Source: Natronorubrum halalkaliphilum (GTDB lineage: Archaea; Halobacteriota; Halobacteria; Halobacteriales; Natrialbaceae). Taken from it: a DNA stretch of 64,000 nt. The notes beneath the pieces were generated by a model, which did not search any database, was not told the DNA's origin, and worked only from the letters and a program-made list of their open reading frames with translations. Both the position numbers and the translations under genes were made by a program. Position 1 is the stretch's first letter. Every line of letters begins with the position of its first letter. Shown here in pieces: positions 27,714-35,925 of the stretch. The DNA lies in assembly GCF_009834785.1 (NCBI RefSeq), contig NZ_WUYX01000038.1, forward strand, positions 64,947 to 128,946, written 5' to 3'.

Positions 27714-28124
27714 TCAGGCCGAGGCCTCTCGGTGGGCCGCGATAACGAGTTGGATTCGGTTCGCGAAGACGTCCATCGATCCCGTCGCGTGATTGTCCTT
27801 GCTGACGAACGCGGTGATTCCCGACTCGAGTGCGTCCGCCGCGAGGGACTCGAGCGGGTTGCCGGTAAAGAGGACGAACGGCGTGTCGGCGACGGCCGAA
27901 TCGTCGGACACGGACGCCGCGAGTTCGATACCGGTTCCGTCGGGGAGTTCGTGGCTCGTGACCACGCAGTCGTAGGCCTGCGATCGAAGCATCGATCGGG
28001 CTTTCGTCGCGGTCGAAACGCTCGCGATATCGAACCCGTGTTCGGTCCGTAACGTGTCACCGACGTGTTTAGTGATGAATTCGCTGTCTTCGACGAAAAG
28101 GACGAGCGGTGAAGTCATGGCCAT
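27714..28124 (-). CDS. Stand-alone receiver-like protein lacking the phosphoacceptor Asp
   Basis: The 136-aa protein has the receiver (CheY-like) fold order: LVLFVEDSEFITKHV (first acidic pair), then YDCVVTSHELPDGTG, VLFTGNPLE and AFVSKDNHAT. At the end of beta-3, where Asp is phosphorylated (VVTDxxLP in relatives), there is Ser. The Lys of beta-5 is kept. It may act without phosphorylation, as an adaptor. It lies between pspAB and htpX on the same strand. The stop TGA is followed by TACGGACCGCCGTAC, resembling an eroded family A repeat tip. Confidence 0.85.
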   Translation of the reverse strand: MAMTSPLVLFVEDSEFITKHVGDTLRTEHGFDIASVSTATKARSMLRSQAYDCVVTSHELPDGTGIELAASVSDDSAVADTPFVLFTGNPLESLAADALESGITAFVSKDNHATGSMDVFANRIQLVIAAHREASA

Positions 28125-28290
28125 ACCACTGCACCGAGTTCATATAGGTGCCACGGCAGAATGTTCTGCATACTGTCTCGAGCGGCGAAAATTCACCGCT
28201 CGGGGCAAACGAATGTAGATACTGACGGTATCGAGCACGACCACAGGCACGAGTCCGGCACCGACGGATCGGTTCGGACGAACGGATCTC

Positions 28291-28372
28291 ATACGGTTTA
28301 CTGTACGTTATTTCCGGCGCAATCGCCGCCCGGGTCGCGGTTACGCCGGCAAATCGGTACAGCAATCCGTAT
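28291..28372. repeat. Family A palindromic repeat (A-II copy)
   Basis: 82 bp. Left arm ATACGGTTTACTGTACGTTA; inner dyad CCGGCGCAATCGCC / GGTTACGCCGG; right arm GGTACAGCAATCCGTAT. The right tip overlaps the htpX stop codon (TCA on the plus strand), so the element is at the 3' end of htpX. Confidence 0.82.
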
Positions 28373-29256
28373 CAGAACGCTTCGAGTTCGCGCTCGAGTT
28401 CCCGAAGCTGTTCGACGCGTCGGTCGGTCGGGGGATGCGTACTGAAGAGGCGACCGACGATACCGGACTTGATCGGGATGATGAAGAACGCGTTCATCTC
28501 GGCCTCCTCGCGCAGGTCGTCTTTGGGGACCTTGTCCATCTCGCCGGAGATTTTCAGGAGTGCGGACGCGAGCGCCGACGGGTTGCCGGTGATCGCGGCC
28601 GCGCCGCGGTCGGCGGAGTATTCGCGGTATCGGGAGAGCGCGCGGATGAGCAGGTAGCTGATGATCCAGACGACGAGCGAGACGACGATGGCGACGACGA
28701 TCCCGCCGCCGCCCTTGCCCCCGCGATTTCCGCCGCCGCCGAAGAACGCTCCCCAGCGAACGATCATGAACGCGATCGTCGAGAGGAACGAGGCGATGGT
28801 CATCACCATCATGTCTCGGTTCTTGACGTGGGCGAGTTCGTGTGCAAGGACGCCGTCGAGTTCGTCCTGATCGAGCGTTCGCATGAGCCCCGTCGTCACC
28901 GCGACGGCGGCGTTTTTCTGATTCCGGCCGGTCGCGAAGGCGTTCGGTACGTCCGAGTCGATGACCGCGACCTTCGGTTTCGGGAGGTCCGCCTGCTGGG
29001 AGAGGCGTTCGATCGAGCCGTGCAGTTGTGGGTAGTCGTCCGCCGAAACCGTCTTCGCACCCATGCTCTTGAGCGTGAGCGTGTCGCTGAAGTAGTACTG
29101 CACCAGCGACATTCCGCCGAACATCATCGCGAAGAACACGATGCCGCCACCCATATAGAGCGAGATCGCCCCCGCGAAGACGACGTACAGTACGAGCAAC
29201 AGGAACATCGTCACGAACATCCGAAACCGAAGCCCCCAGTCCGCCTGCCAGTTCAT
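28372..29256 (-). CDS. htpX: HtpX-type membrane-bound zinc metalloprotease
   Basis: The start MNWQADWGLRFRMFVTMFLL gives 294 aa. Two N-terminal membrane helices (residues about 11-50), the zincin motif LAHELAHVKNRD, two further helices and a later Glu ligand (REYSADRGAAAITG) are as in M48B/HtpX. It degrades damaged membrane proteins. The frame continues open far upstream, but that sequence is antisense to nmd3 and not coding. Neighbouring pspAB and the receiver-like gene suggest a membrane-stress cluster. Confidence 0.95.
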   Translation of the reverse strand: MNWQADWGLRFRMFVTMFLLLVLYVVFAGAISLYMGGGIVFFAMMFGGMSLVQYYFSDTLTLKSMGAKTVSADDYPQLHGSIERLSQQADLPKPKVAVIDSDVPNAFATGRNQKNAAVAVTTGLMRTLDQDELDGVLAHELAHVKNRDMMVMTIASFLSTIAFMIVRWGAFFGGGGNRGGKGGGGIVVAIVVSLVVWIISYLLIRALSRYREYSADRGAAAITGNPSALASALLKISGEMDKVPKDDLREEAEMNAFFIIPIKSGIVGRLFSTHPPTDRRVEQLRELERELEAF

Positions 29257-29640
29257 ACCTGGAGTCAGGGGTTCCGGAGGAATAAGTATCACCAAAGCAA
29301 CCGGCCCGTGACAGATAACTACTATTACACGTTTCGGAGCCGCTCGCCGAACCCCTTCGTTTCGCATGGAGACCTCGGGACGCGACCACGTCTGACACGC
29401 GTTCACTGGCCGTTGTATGACGCTCGTCTGACGATTTTTCGAACCCGCGAAATCGGAACTGCCGACTCGAGACGACCGACCCGTCGCGCGGAGACCCCCT
29501 CGCTTCGCGTGGAGAATCCTGAACGTCTCGCGTCGGAGTGAATCACGGCGAAGCGAGTGGGGCGAGTGGCCGACGAAACGTCCGTCCGAAGGCGACCAGA
29601 GCACGTTGTTTAACTCCCTCAACCACCAAGCGGGGACAAT
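29257..29640. other. 384-bp divergent gap with an imperfect direct repeat
   Basis: The gap separates htpX and nmd3. It contains CCCTTCGTTTCGCATGGAGA (29353-29372) and CCCCTCGCTTCGCGTGGAGA (29495-29514), which are 80 percent alike and about 142 bp apart. No protein gene is convincing. A promoter for nmd3 should lie near its right edge. Confidence 0.4.
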
Positions 29641-30783
29641 ATGAGTGAATCGCGTGCGTTCTGTCCTCGCTGCGGGGACCCGGTCCCCGAGCGGTCGGCC
29701 AGCGAGGCCGACGAGTCCGCCCCGGATCCGCTTCGACCCGGAGCCGAGGTCGAACTCTGTGACGCCTGTTATTTCGAGAATTTCGACTTCGTCGACGCGC
29801 CGGATCGGATCGACGTCCGCGTCTGTGCGACCTGCGGCGGCGTCTACCGCGGGAACCGATGGGTCGACGTCGGCGCGGAGGACTACACCGATATCGCCAT
29901 CGAGGAGGTGAGCGAGGCCCTCGCCGTCCACGTCGACGTCGAGGACGTCGCCTGGCAAATCGAACCCGAGCAGGTCGATCCGAACACGATCCGGATGCAC
30001 TGTTACTTCACGGGCGTCGTTCGCGGAACGCCGGTCGAAGAACAGGTAATGGTGCCGGTCAAGATGGCTCGACAGACCTGTACTCGCTGCGGGCGAATCG
30101 CCGGCGACTACTACGCCAGCATCGTCCAGATCCGGGCCGAGGACCGAACCCCGACGACCGAGGAAATCAAGCGAGCGAAAGAGATCGCCAACACGATCGT
30201 CGCCGACATGGAGGCGACGGGCGACCGCAACGCGTTCGTCACGGAAACCACGGAGACCGACGACGGCCTCAACATCAAGGTCTCGACCAACAAGATCGGC
30301 AAGAACATCTCGAACAAGATGGTCGAGGAGTTCGGCGGCACGGTAAACGACGCCGAGACGCTCGTCACCGAAGACTCCGACGGGAACGAGGTCTACCGAG
30401 TGACCTTCGCCGTTCGACTCCCGCCGTACACGTCCGGCGATATCATCGACCTCGCGGACGACGACGATGACGACGGCCCGGTGCTCGTTCGGAGCGCCCG
30501 CGGCAACCTCAAGGGGATCCGCGTGACGACCGGCGAGCGCTACGAGGCGAGCTACGAGGAGGGCAACTCGCCCGACGCGCGCAAACTCGGCGACCGCGAG
30601 GACGCCGTCGAAACGACGGTCGTCACCGTCGAGGACGAGAACGCCGTCCAGGTGCTCGACCCCGAGACCTACCAGGCCAAGACCGTCTCCCGACCGGACT
30701 ACTTCGATCCCGACGCCGAAACGGTCCCCGTCCTGAAGAGTCGCGCCGGCCTGCACATCCTGCCCGATCCCGACGATGAGTGA
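29641..30783 (+). CDS. NMD3 family protein
   Basis: The 380-aa protein has the NMD3 N-terminal zinc-binding Cys pairs (FCPRCGDP, LCDACYF, VCATCGGVYRG, TCTRCGRIAGDYY), followed by the conserved KISTNKIGKNISNK-like region (KVSTNKIGKNISNKM) and an OB/SH3-like C-terminal part. In eukaryotes NMD3 is the 60S export adaptor; archaeal homologues bind the large subunit with roles still unclear. The stop overlaps the next gene by 8 nt. Confidence 0.95.
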   Translation: MSESRAFCPRCGDPVPERSASEADESAPDPLRPGAEVELCDACYFENFDFVDAPDRIDVRVCATCGGVYRGNRWVDVGAEDYTDIAIEEVSEALAVHVDVEDVAWQIEPEQVDPNTIRMHCYFTGVVRGTPVEEQVMVPVKMARQTCTRCGRIAGDYYASIVQIRAEDRTPTTEEIKRAKEIANTIVADMEATGDRNAFVTETTETDDGLNIKVSTNKIGKNISNKMVEEFGGTVNDAETLVTEDSDGNEVYRVTFAVRLPPYTSGDIIDLADDDDDDGPVLVRSARGNLKGIRVTTGERYEASYEEGNSPDARKLGDREDAVETTVVTVEDENAVQVLDPETYQAKTVSRPDYFDPDAETVPVLKSRAGLHILPDPDDE

Positions 30784-32071
30784 AGACGAGAACCCGGCGG
30801 GATCGCCGCTCCCTGACACGCCTGCGGAGGATGTCGACGACGCCCTCGAGCAAGCGGGCGCAGCGCCCGACGCCCCGCTGGCCGCCGTCGTCGAGAAACC
30901 CCGCGCGGAGACGGCCATCGAGTCGCTGCGCGCCGAAGGCGTCTACGACGACTCGAGACGCGTTCGTGAGACGCGAGTGCAAAGCGAGGCGAAACCCTGG
31001 GGCGGTGCGAGCGACTCGAAGACCCGTGAGCAGACGGAGACCGACGCGACCCCTGCGGGCGGCCCCGAACGACTCGCGCTTCCCGTGCTCGAGCCGCCGA
31101 CGGAGACCCGCGTCCTCGAGGTCGTCCGACAGCTCGATCCCGAGCCGCGGAATCCGGATCTCGAGGCGTTGCTCGCCGATCGCGGCTGGAGCGACGAAGC
31201 GCTCGAGTCGGTCCCGGGCTCGTGGGCCGTGGTCGGGTCGGTGATCCTCGTGACGGTCCCGACGGACTGCCCCGACGAGACCGCGCTGGCCGAGGCCTTG
31301 CTCGAGTTACACGGCGAAGCGGACAGCGTGCTGGCCGACGAGGGGATCGCGAACGACGGCGACGCGGGGACCTATCGCGAGCCACGGACTCGCCTGCTGG
31401 CCGGCCAGCGCGACACCGAGACGATCCACACCGAACACGGCACGCAGTACGGACTCGATCCCGCGAGGGTGATGTTCTCGCCGGGCAATCAGGCCGAACG
31501 CGCGCGGATGGGCGAACTCGGCGATTCGGACGAACGGGTCTTCGACATGTTCGCCGGCATCGGCTACTTCACCCTCCCGATGGCGCGGGCCGGCGCGCAA
31601 GTGACGGCGACCGAAATCAACCCGACGGCGTTTCGCTACCTGCTCGAGAACGTCATGCTCAACGACGTCGGCGATCGGGTCGACGCCTACATGACCGACT
31701 GCCGAGAGCTCGCGAGCGAAGTCGACGCCGATCGGGTCGTGATGGGCTACTACGGGAGTGCGGACGAGGCCGACAGCGCAGGTGACGAAGGTGGTCCAGA
31801 GGGAGACGGAAACGGAAACACAAACGAACACGGCACGCGGACCGACGAAGCACACGACTTCCTCGCAGACGCCCTCGAGGCACTCGTTCCCGGCGGGGTC
31901 GTCCACTACCACGAGGCGACGCCCGAACCGCGGCTCTGGGAGCGGCCCCTCGAGCGCCTCGAAGCGGCGGGCGACGCGGCCGACCGCGAACTCGAGGTAC
32001 TCGAAAAACGTCGCGTCAAGAGCCACAGTGCAGGCGTCGAGCACGTCGTCATCGACGCTCGGTTCGAGTGA
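30776..32071 (+). CDS. Class I SAM methyltransferase, Trm5/Taw2 (TYW2) family
   Basis: The 431-aa protein has SPGNQAERARMGELG, the SAM-binding loop VFDMFAGIGYFTLPMA and EINPTAFRYLLENV, as in Trm5/TYW2. At motif IV it reads VVMGYYGSADEA instead of the Trm5-type NLP(P/G), favouring the Taw2 branch (wyosine-type tRNA-Phe modification by aminocarboxypropyl transfer) over m1G37 methylation. A hydrophilic insertion (residues about 332-362, GNGNTNEHGT) interrupts the domain after motif IV. The N-terminal 110 residues are poorly conserved. It overlaps nmd3 and is probably co-transcribed. Confidence 0.85.
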   Translation: MSEDENPAGSPLPDTPAEDVDDALEQAGAAPDAPLAAVVEKPRAETAIESLRAEGVYDDSRRVRETRVQSEAKPWGGASDSKTREQTETDATPAGGPERLALPVLEPPTETRVLEVVRQLDPEPRNPDLEALLADRGWSDEALESVPGSWAVVGSVILVTVPTDCPDETALAEALLELHGEADSVLADEGIANDGDAGTYREPRTRLLAGQRDTETIHTEHGTQYGLDPARVMFSPGNQAERARMGELGDSDERVFDMFAGIGYFTLPMARAGAQVTATEINPTAFRYLLENVMLNDVGDRVDAYMTDCRELASEVDADRVVMGYYGSADEADSAGDEGGPEGDGNGNTNEHGTRTDEAHDFLADALEALVPGGVVHYHEATPEPRLWERPLERLEAAGDAADRELEVLEKRRVKSHSAGVEHVVIDARFE

Positions 32072-32231
32072 TCTCGAGGGCAGGAGTTCGTCGGTCCACA
32101 GATTCGGGAGTTCGCAGGTTCAGGGGTTCGGGAGTTTGCATGATCGCAGGTCAGGAAACTCGGAACCGAGCGCGAGAACGTCACTCCCATCGGTCGTGAG
32201 ATTCATAGTACCGGACCCACAAGCGGTATGT

Positions 32232-32321
32232 ATGAATAAACGGAACAAGTTCATCGCGCTGACGTTTGCCGTGCTCATGGCGACGTCGATGATCGCCATG
32301 CCTGCGATGCATCTCTTCTGA
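32232..32321 (+). CDS. Putative 29-aa hydrophobic micropeptide
   Basis: The frame MNKRNKFIALTFAVLMATS... to HLF codes for a basic N terminus and one hydrophobic segment, like a signal peptide or single membrane anchor without a mature domain. It stands alone between the Trm5-like gene and the convergent helicase gene. Codon use is reasonable, but the short length means the call rests on this pattern only. Confidence 0.4.
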   Translation: MNKRNKFIALTFAVLMATSMIAMPAMHLF

Positions 32322-32374
32322 GCGGCGGGTATCGAGACCGATCGCGGGTCTCGTCTCGACGCGATACGCTTGCC

Positions 32375-34273
32375 TTACCCGTCCGTATCCCAGACGTCGG
32401 CGAGCGGGCTCGAGGAGGAGGACCGAGAGCGTGAGCGCGATCGGTTTTGGTTTCGGTTTCGATTCTGGTTCCGGTTCTGATTTTGCTTTTGCGTTCGTTC
32501 GCTCCGGGACGACGACTCGTTCGTACTCGTGTCCGCGGTCGTGCTCGTAGTCCCGGCGTAGTCGCCCGCCCTCGATCCGTCGGAAAGCGCCGCACGCGGT
32601 TCGAAAGCCGGTAACTCCGGCTGTTCCATCCGGTCGACCTGAACCTCGAACCAGTCGGGCATGTCGGTCCGCGCGCGTTCGAACAGATCTAGCAGGCTCG
32701 AGTCCGCGAGGTACGTCGCGCCGTAGTCGTCGGGCGCGCGGACGACGCGGCCGCAGCCCTGGATGATGGTCCGCAACGCGGTGCGGTAGTACCACGCCCA
32801 CTGGCCCTCCTCGAGCCGGTGGGCGACGCGCGAATCGCCCGTGTTGAGGAACGGAGCCTTACAGAGGACCTGCCAGCGACAGAGGTCGCCCTTGAGGTCC
32901 AGCGCCTCCTCCATCTTCACCGAGAGGAAGACGTCGGGGTCGTCGCTGGCCTTCCATTCCTCGAGGGTGACATCGCGGCCGTCCCGATCGTGCGTGCGGA
33001 TGCGCTCGCCGACGCCGAAGTCGACCAGCAGGTCGGCGAGTCGCTCCTGAATGTCGTAGGAGTGCGCGTGAACCAGCCCCTTCTCGTCGGGGTGGCGCTG
33101 CATGAGCCGGACGATCGTGCGGGCGATCTTCGGCGTCGTCTCGTCGCGCCGTTCGTAGGTCATCTTCCCCTGCGTAACGTCGTACAGCGGACGGTTTTCG
33201 ACGGGGAAGGTGTGTTCGACGTCGACCAGCGCGACGTCCGTCGGATCGAGCCCGACCTGTCGGCAGAAGGCTTCCTTATTGAGAATCGTCGCCGACAGCA
33301 GCGCGAACTTGTTTCCCCGGTCCCAGACGGTGTGCTGGAGGTACTTCTCCGGGTTCATCGGCTTGATCGTCAACGGCCCGCCCGCGGGCTCGTCGTCATC
33401 GTCGCGGCGCTGTGCGCGATCGCTCGAGGGGGCGGACTGGTCGACGAGCCACGTCGTCGGGCTCTGGGGATCGCGGTAGTCCGAGACGAACCAGTCGAGT
33501 TCGCCGATGAGTTCCTGCAGTCGGTCGCGTTCACGGACCTCGCCGGGCGAGAGCGAGTCCTGGGCGAGCAGGTCGTCCTTTCGGCGTTCACAGGTCTGGG
33601 AGACGTTCTCCGCGTACCGGACGGCCCGATCGAGATCGTCGATTTCGGGAACACGAAGGTCGTCCCAGAACGGCACCGTACGGGGGCCCAACTGGATCGT
33701 CGCGTACATTTCGGCCCACTCGGCGAGGCCGTGAGCCTCGTCGACGACGACGACGTCGCGCTTGCGAAACACCTCGCTGCCCGCGGTCTGCATGAAATAG
33801 GCGAGCGTCATCGCCGCGATCGACCGATTCGAGGCGATCGCTCGATCCGAGAAGTACGGACAGCGGTGTTTTACGGAGCAGTCGTAGCCCCGTTCGCGAA
33901 CGCAGGGTGCCTGATTGACCGGCGTGTTGCGCTCGTCGGGGAGAATGCAGCTGTAGTTCGACTTCCCGCGGATGACGTTCAGATCCGCCAACAGATCGTC
34001 GGCCGCGACGTCGTCTAGCTGGGAGACCTGCGGCGTCGTGTAGTACGCGCCGGTCGCGTCGCTGGGATCCGCCTCGTCGATTTCGCGAGCGCAGCCGGCG
34101 ACGGCGCGGGCCAGCAGGGACTTGCCGCTGCCCGTGGGCGCACGCACCAGTACGACGTCGTTGCCGGCCGCGAAGGCGTCGCGAATGTCGCGGAGGGCCT
34201 GCTCCTGGGTCCCGCGGTAGCTCGGCGCGGGAAACTGCTCGAAGATCCGCTCGGGATTCACCGTTCGACTCAC
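32375..34273 (-). CDS. XPD/DinG-like superfamily 2 DNA helicase
   Basis: The 632-aa protein has Walker A RAPTGSGKSLLA (residues 44-55), four Cys for a [4Fe-4S] cluster (C109, C124, C132, C138), the DEAH box VVVDEAH, motif III-like ALLSATIL and motif VI QGCGRVVRAPDD. This is the XPD/DinG family of 5'-3' helicases acting in repair or recombination. The C-terminal 60 residues are a low-complexity tail of Asn/Gln/Arg then Arg-Ser repeats (NQNRNRNQNRSRSRSR) encoded by hexanucleotide repeats. Confidence 0.93.
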   Translation of the reverse strand: MSRTVNPERIFEQFPAPSYRGTQEQALRDIRDAFAAGNDVVLVRAPTGSGKSLLARAVAGCAREIDEADPSDATGAYYTTPQVSQLDDVAADDLLADLNVIRGKSNYSCILPDERNTPVNQAPCVRERGYDCSVKHRCPYFSDRAIASNRSIAAMTLAYFMQTAGSEVFRKRDVVVVDEAHGLAEWAEMYATIQLGPRTVPFWDDLRVPEIDDLDRAVRYAENVSQTCERRKDDLLAQDSLSPGEVRERDRLQELIGELDWFVSDYRDPQSPTTWLVDQSAPSSDRAQRRDDDDEPAGGPLTIKPMNPEKYLQHTVWDRGNKFALLSATILNKEAFCRQVGLDPTDVALVDVEHTFPVENRPLYDVTQGKMTYERRDETTPKIARTIVRLMQRHPDEKGLVHAHSYDIQERLADLLVDFGVGERIRTHDRDGRDVTLEEWKASDDPDVFLSVKMEEALDLKGDLCRWQVLCKAPFLNTGDSRVAHRLEEGQWAWYYRTALRTIIQGCGRVVRAPDDYGATYLADSSLLDLFERARTDMPDWFEVQVDRMEQPELPAFEPRAALSDGSRAGDYAGTTSTTADTSTNESSSRSERTQKQNQNRNQNRNRNQNRSRSRSRSSSSSPLADVWDTDG

Positions 34274-34399
34274 GGGGCGGCCGCGTCCTAAAGGCTACGA
34301 ACCGTTGCTCGAGATGAGAGTTCGAGGCCGGCTCCGGGACGCTGAAACCGTTCTTTGACCTTCCTCAAGGCATATAGGCCGTCTAACCGATGTCCGACC

Positions 34400-35122
34400 G
34401 TGAAGCGACGTACGCTCCTCGCCGCAGTCGGTGCGGGAACGGTCGCAACAGCCGGCTGTCTCGACGACTCGCGCGGCGATTCTGACGGTCAAAACACAAA
34501 CACGAACGTGACCGCGAACGCGGGCGCGACCTGCGACACCGACCGCACCTACGAAACGTGTAGTCGGTTGCTCATCTCGGCCGATTCGTTCCCCGAGCCC
34601 GTACGGTGTGAGATCGACGCGGCGCTCGAGGAGTCGGGCTACACGACCGCTGGCGGGTTCCTGCTCGAGGGCGCGATGGACGTCGAGCACGCCTACGTTC
34701 GCAAGAACGACACCGCGTACGAACCGAAGATCACTGAATCCGCGTCGGCGTCCGACGACGACGATGAGCGGACCCTCACCCTGATCGAACAGGACCGACC
34801 GACTCGACGACGCGTCCACGAGATGCGGATCGAGAACGCGACCGACGACAAGCGGACGGTCGAGCTCGCCGTCGTCCGCGAAGACGACGACGAGACCGCG
34901 GTCGACGAGACGCTCTCGCTCGAGGCCGGCGAGCGCGAGACGGTTCCCGTCTCGGACGTGCTTGGCCGGTACGAGTTCGAGGTGTCGGACGACCGCGGAC
35001 TCGAGGCGACGCTCGAGTCCAGGCTGGGCGAGTACTTCCAGTTCGATGCGCTCGTCGTGGACGACGACGCCAGAGTGCTCGAGTCGACGGCGGACGTGGC
35101 CCCCTGTCCGTGGGAGCGCTAA
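34400..35122 (+). CDS. Tat-exported lipoprotein, function unknown
   Basis: The likely start is GTG at 34400 (VKRRTLLAAVGAGTVATAGC), giving 240 aa with a twin-arginine motif and lipobox. After the anchor is a low-complexity NTNTNVTANAGAT linker. The rest resembles haloarchaeal lipoproteins with a beta-rich domain (RRVHEMRIENATDDKRTVEL and SLEAGERETVPVSDVLGRYEF). Cys at about residue 40, 49, 67 and near the C terminus could form disulfides. Function is unknown. Confidence 0.8.
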   Translation: MKRRTLLAAVGAGTVATAGCLDDSRGDSDGQNTNTNVTANAGATCDTDRTYETCSRLLISADSFPEPVRCEIDAALEESGYTTAGGFLLEGAMDVEHAYVRKNDTAYEPKITESASASDDDDERTLTLIEQDRPTRRRVHEMRIENATDDKRTVELAVVREDDDETAVDETLSLEAGERETVPVSDVLGRYEFEVSDDRGLEATLESRLGEYFQFDALVVDDDARVLESTADVAPCPWER

Positions 35123-35232
35123 CGCGGCCGTAGGCTCCGCGTATCGAGCGATAGCACGCGTTGAAATCCGCGGTTGGCAGTCAGACGCCCGCTGTAAGTG
35201 ATAGGTCGCGATTAGTATCCAGTAGTCAGTCG

Positions 35233-35241
35233 ATTACAAAT
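35233..35241 (+). promoter_or_regulatory. TATA-like box before the tRNA-like gene
   Basis: TTACAAATA lies about 28-36 nt upstream of the first base of the acceptor stem, suitable for archaeal transcription start shortly before the tRNA-like sequence. Confidence 0.4.
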
Positions 35242-35268
35242 ACGAAGATCGCCTTCGAATACGGGTAC

Positions 35269-35356
35269 GGAAGGGTCGCTCAGCGGCAGAGCACCGCGGT
35301 GCCACTTGGCCCGCGGCGGCATTTCGCCTCGTGGCGTTCAAATCCCACCCCTTCCG
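35269..35356 (+). tRNA. tRNA-like gene with abnormal anticodon arm (functional tRNA or pseudogene unresolved)
   Basis: 88 nt. GGAAGGG (35269-35275) pairs with CCCTTCC (35349-35355), followed by G. The D arm GCTCAGCGGCAGAGC is standard. The T arm GTGGcGTTCAAATCCCAC is standard apart from one extra C in the stem. The central arm is not: CCGCGG and CCGCGG enclose an 11-nt loop TGCCACTTGGC, so no 7-nt anticodon loop forms; GCC (Gly) is visible but misplaced. A short GGC-ATTTC-GCC stem sits at the variable loop. No CCA is encoded. It could be an unusual long-variable-arm tRNA, a tRNA with a tiny insertion, a tRNA-like ncRNA or a pseudogene. Confidence 0.5.
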
Positions 35357-35436
35357 CTCGCGGTTGCGGTTGCAGTTGCAGTTACGGTAGCGGTTGCGGG
35401 TATGATCGGTCCGTGATTGCGGTCGCGGTTGGGGTC
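35357..35436. repeat. GCGGTT/GCAGTT hexanucleotide repeat tract
   Basis: Directly after the tRNA-like gene the sequence runs as degenerate hexamers (GCGGTTGCGGTTGCAGTTGC and onward to about 35400, resuming at 35413-35436). Similar hexamer repeats occur inside several genes of this window. Nothing else is evident until the family B repeat at 35524. Confidence 0.6.
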
Positions 35437-35523
35437 GTCTTCGTAGGGTATGCTCGTACTCAGGGCCACTCGAACTTGCGCTCCGACTCGCGGCCGATCC
35501 CGATCACGCCGCCGTCCATTTTT

Positions 35524-35603
35524 ATACCGTCGGTCAGAACTACTGTGAAGATTCGCCGTTTTCGTCCGGCGAACTTTCTTCATCGACTTCTGTCCGACGG
35601 TAT
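35524..35603. repeat. Family B palindromic repeat
   Basis: 80-bp element with terminal inverted repeats ATACCGTCGGTCAG and CTGTCCGACGGTAT (13 of 14 bases complementary). The right end lies 2 bp before the stop codon of the DUF7561 gene (minus strand), so again the element is at a gene's 3' end. The interior also has a short CGCCGttttcgtCCGGCG-like dyad. Confidence 0.75.
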
Positions 35604-35605
35604 TA

Positions 35606-35845
35606 TCACCGAACGCCGAGCTGTGACGTCTCCGAATCGACCTGCTCGAGTCGCTCGACGTCCTCGTCGGTCGGCTCGTCGGGGAGCGCCTCGATACAGG
35701 GGTAACACAGCAGATGTTCCGTTCCGTCCGTGAACTCCAGTGTCATCGCGGTCCCGTCGCTACCGTCGCCGAACGTCCAGAGGTTGGCGATGCCGCCGGT
35801 AACGGTAACCCTTCGGCCGCAGCCGTCACAGGAGTCCTTTGCCAT
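35606..35845 (-). CDS. DUF7561-type small zinc-finger protein
   Basis: The 79-aa protein starts MAKDSCDGCGRRVTVTGG and has a second Cys pair in LLCYPCIEAL, giving a CxxC...CxxC zinc ribbon. The C-terminal tail is acidic. This matches small haloarchaeal zinc-ribbon proteins (DUF7561 type). Function is unknown; such proteins often bind nucleic acids or partner proteins. It is divergent from the YkgJ gene, with an 80-bp gap. Confidence 0.78.
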   Translation of the reverse strand: MAKDSCDGCGRRVTVTGGIANLWTFGDGSDGTAMTLEFTDGTEHLLCYPCIEALPDEPTDEDVERLEQVDSETSQLGVR

Positions 35846-35925
35846 AGCCGCGTATGGGTTCCGAACGCTGAAAGTCGTTCCCCCGCGACCGATCCGTTAT
35901 ACGCTACGCCGTGGTACGGCCCCGC

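Noticed and set aside
27660-27714. Possible eleventh family A copy at the stop of the receiver-like gene
   Set aside because: Only the tip TACGG...CGTA near 27700-27716 resembles the family; the second arm and inner dyad are not recognisable, so it is not counted.
28372-30918. Very long open frame extending HtpX upstream to 848 codons
   Set aside because: The extension is antisense to the well-supported nmd3 gene and its predicted protein is Arg/Val-rich; the HtpX family starts at 29256.
35269-35356. Idea that the tRNA-like gene is tRNA-Sec or a tRNA with a normal intron
   Set aside because: There is no TCA anticodon or 9-bp acceptor stem, and the extra loop bases (4-6 nt) are far too few for an archaeal bulge-helix-bulge intron.
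35357-35436. GCGGTT repeats as a CRISPR array
   Set aside because: Units are 6 bp without spacers; this is a microsatellite. No CRISPR array or cas gene is seen in the window.
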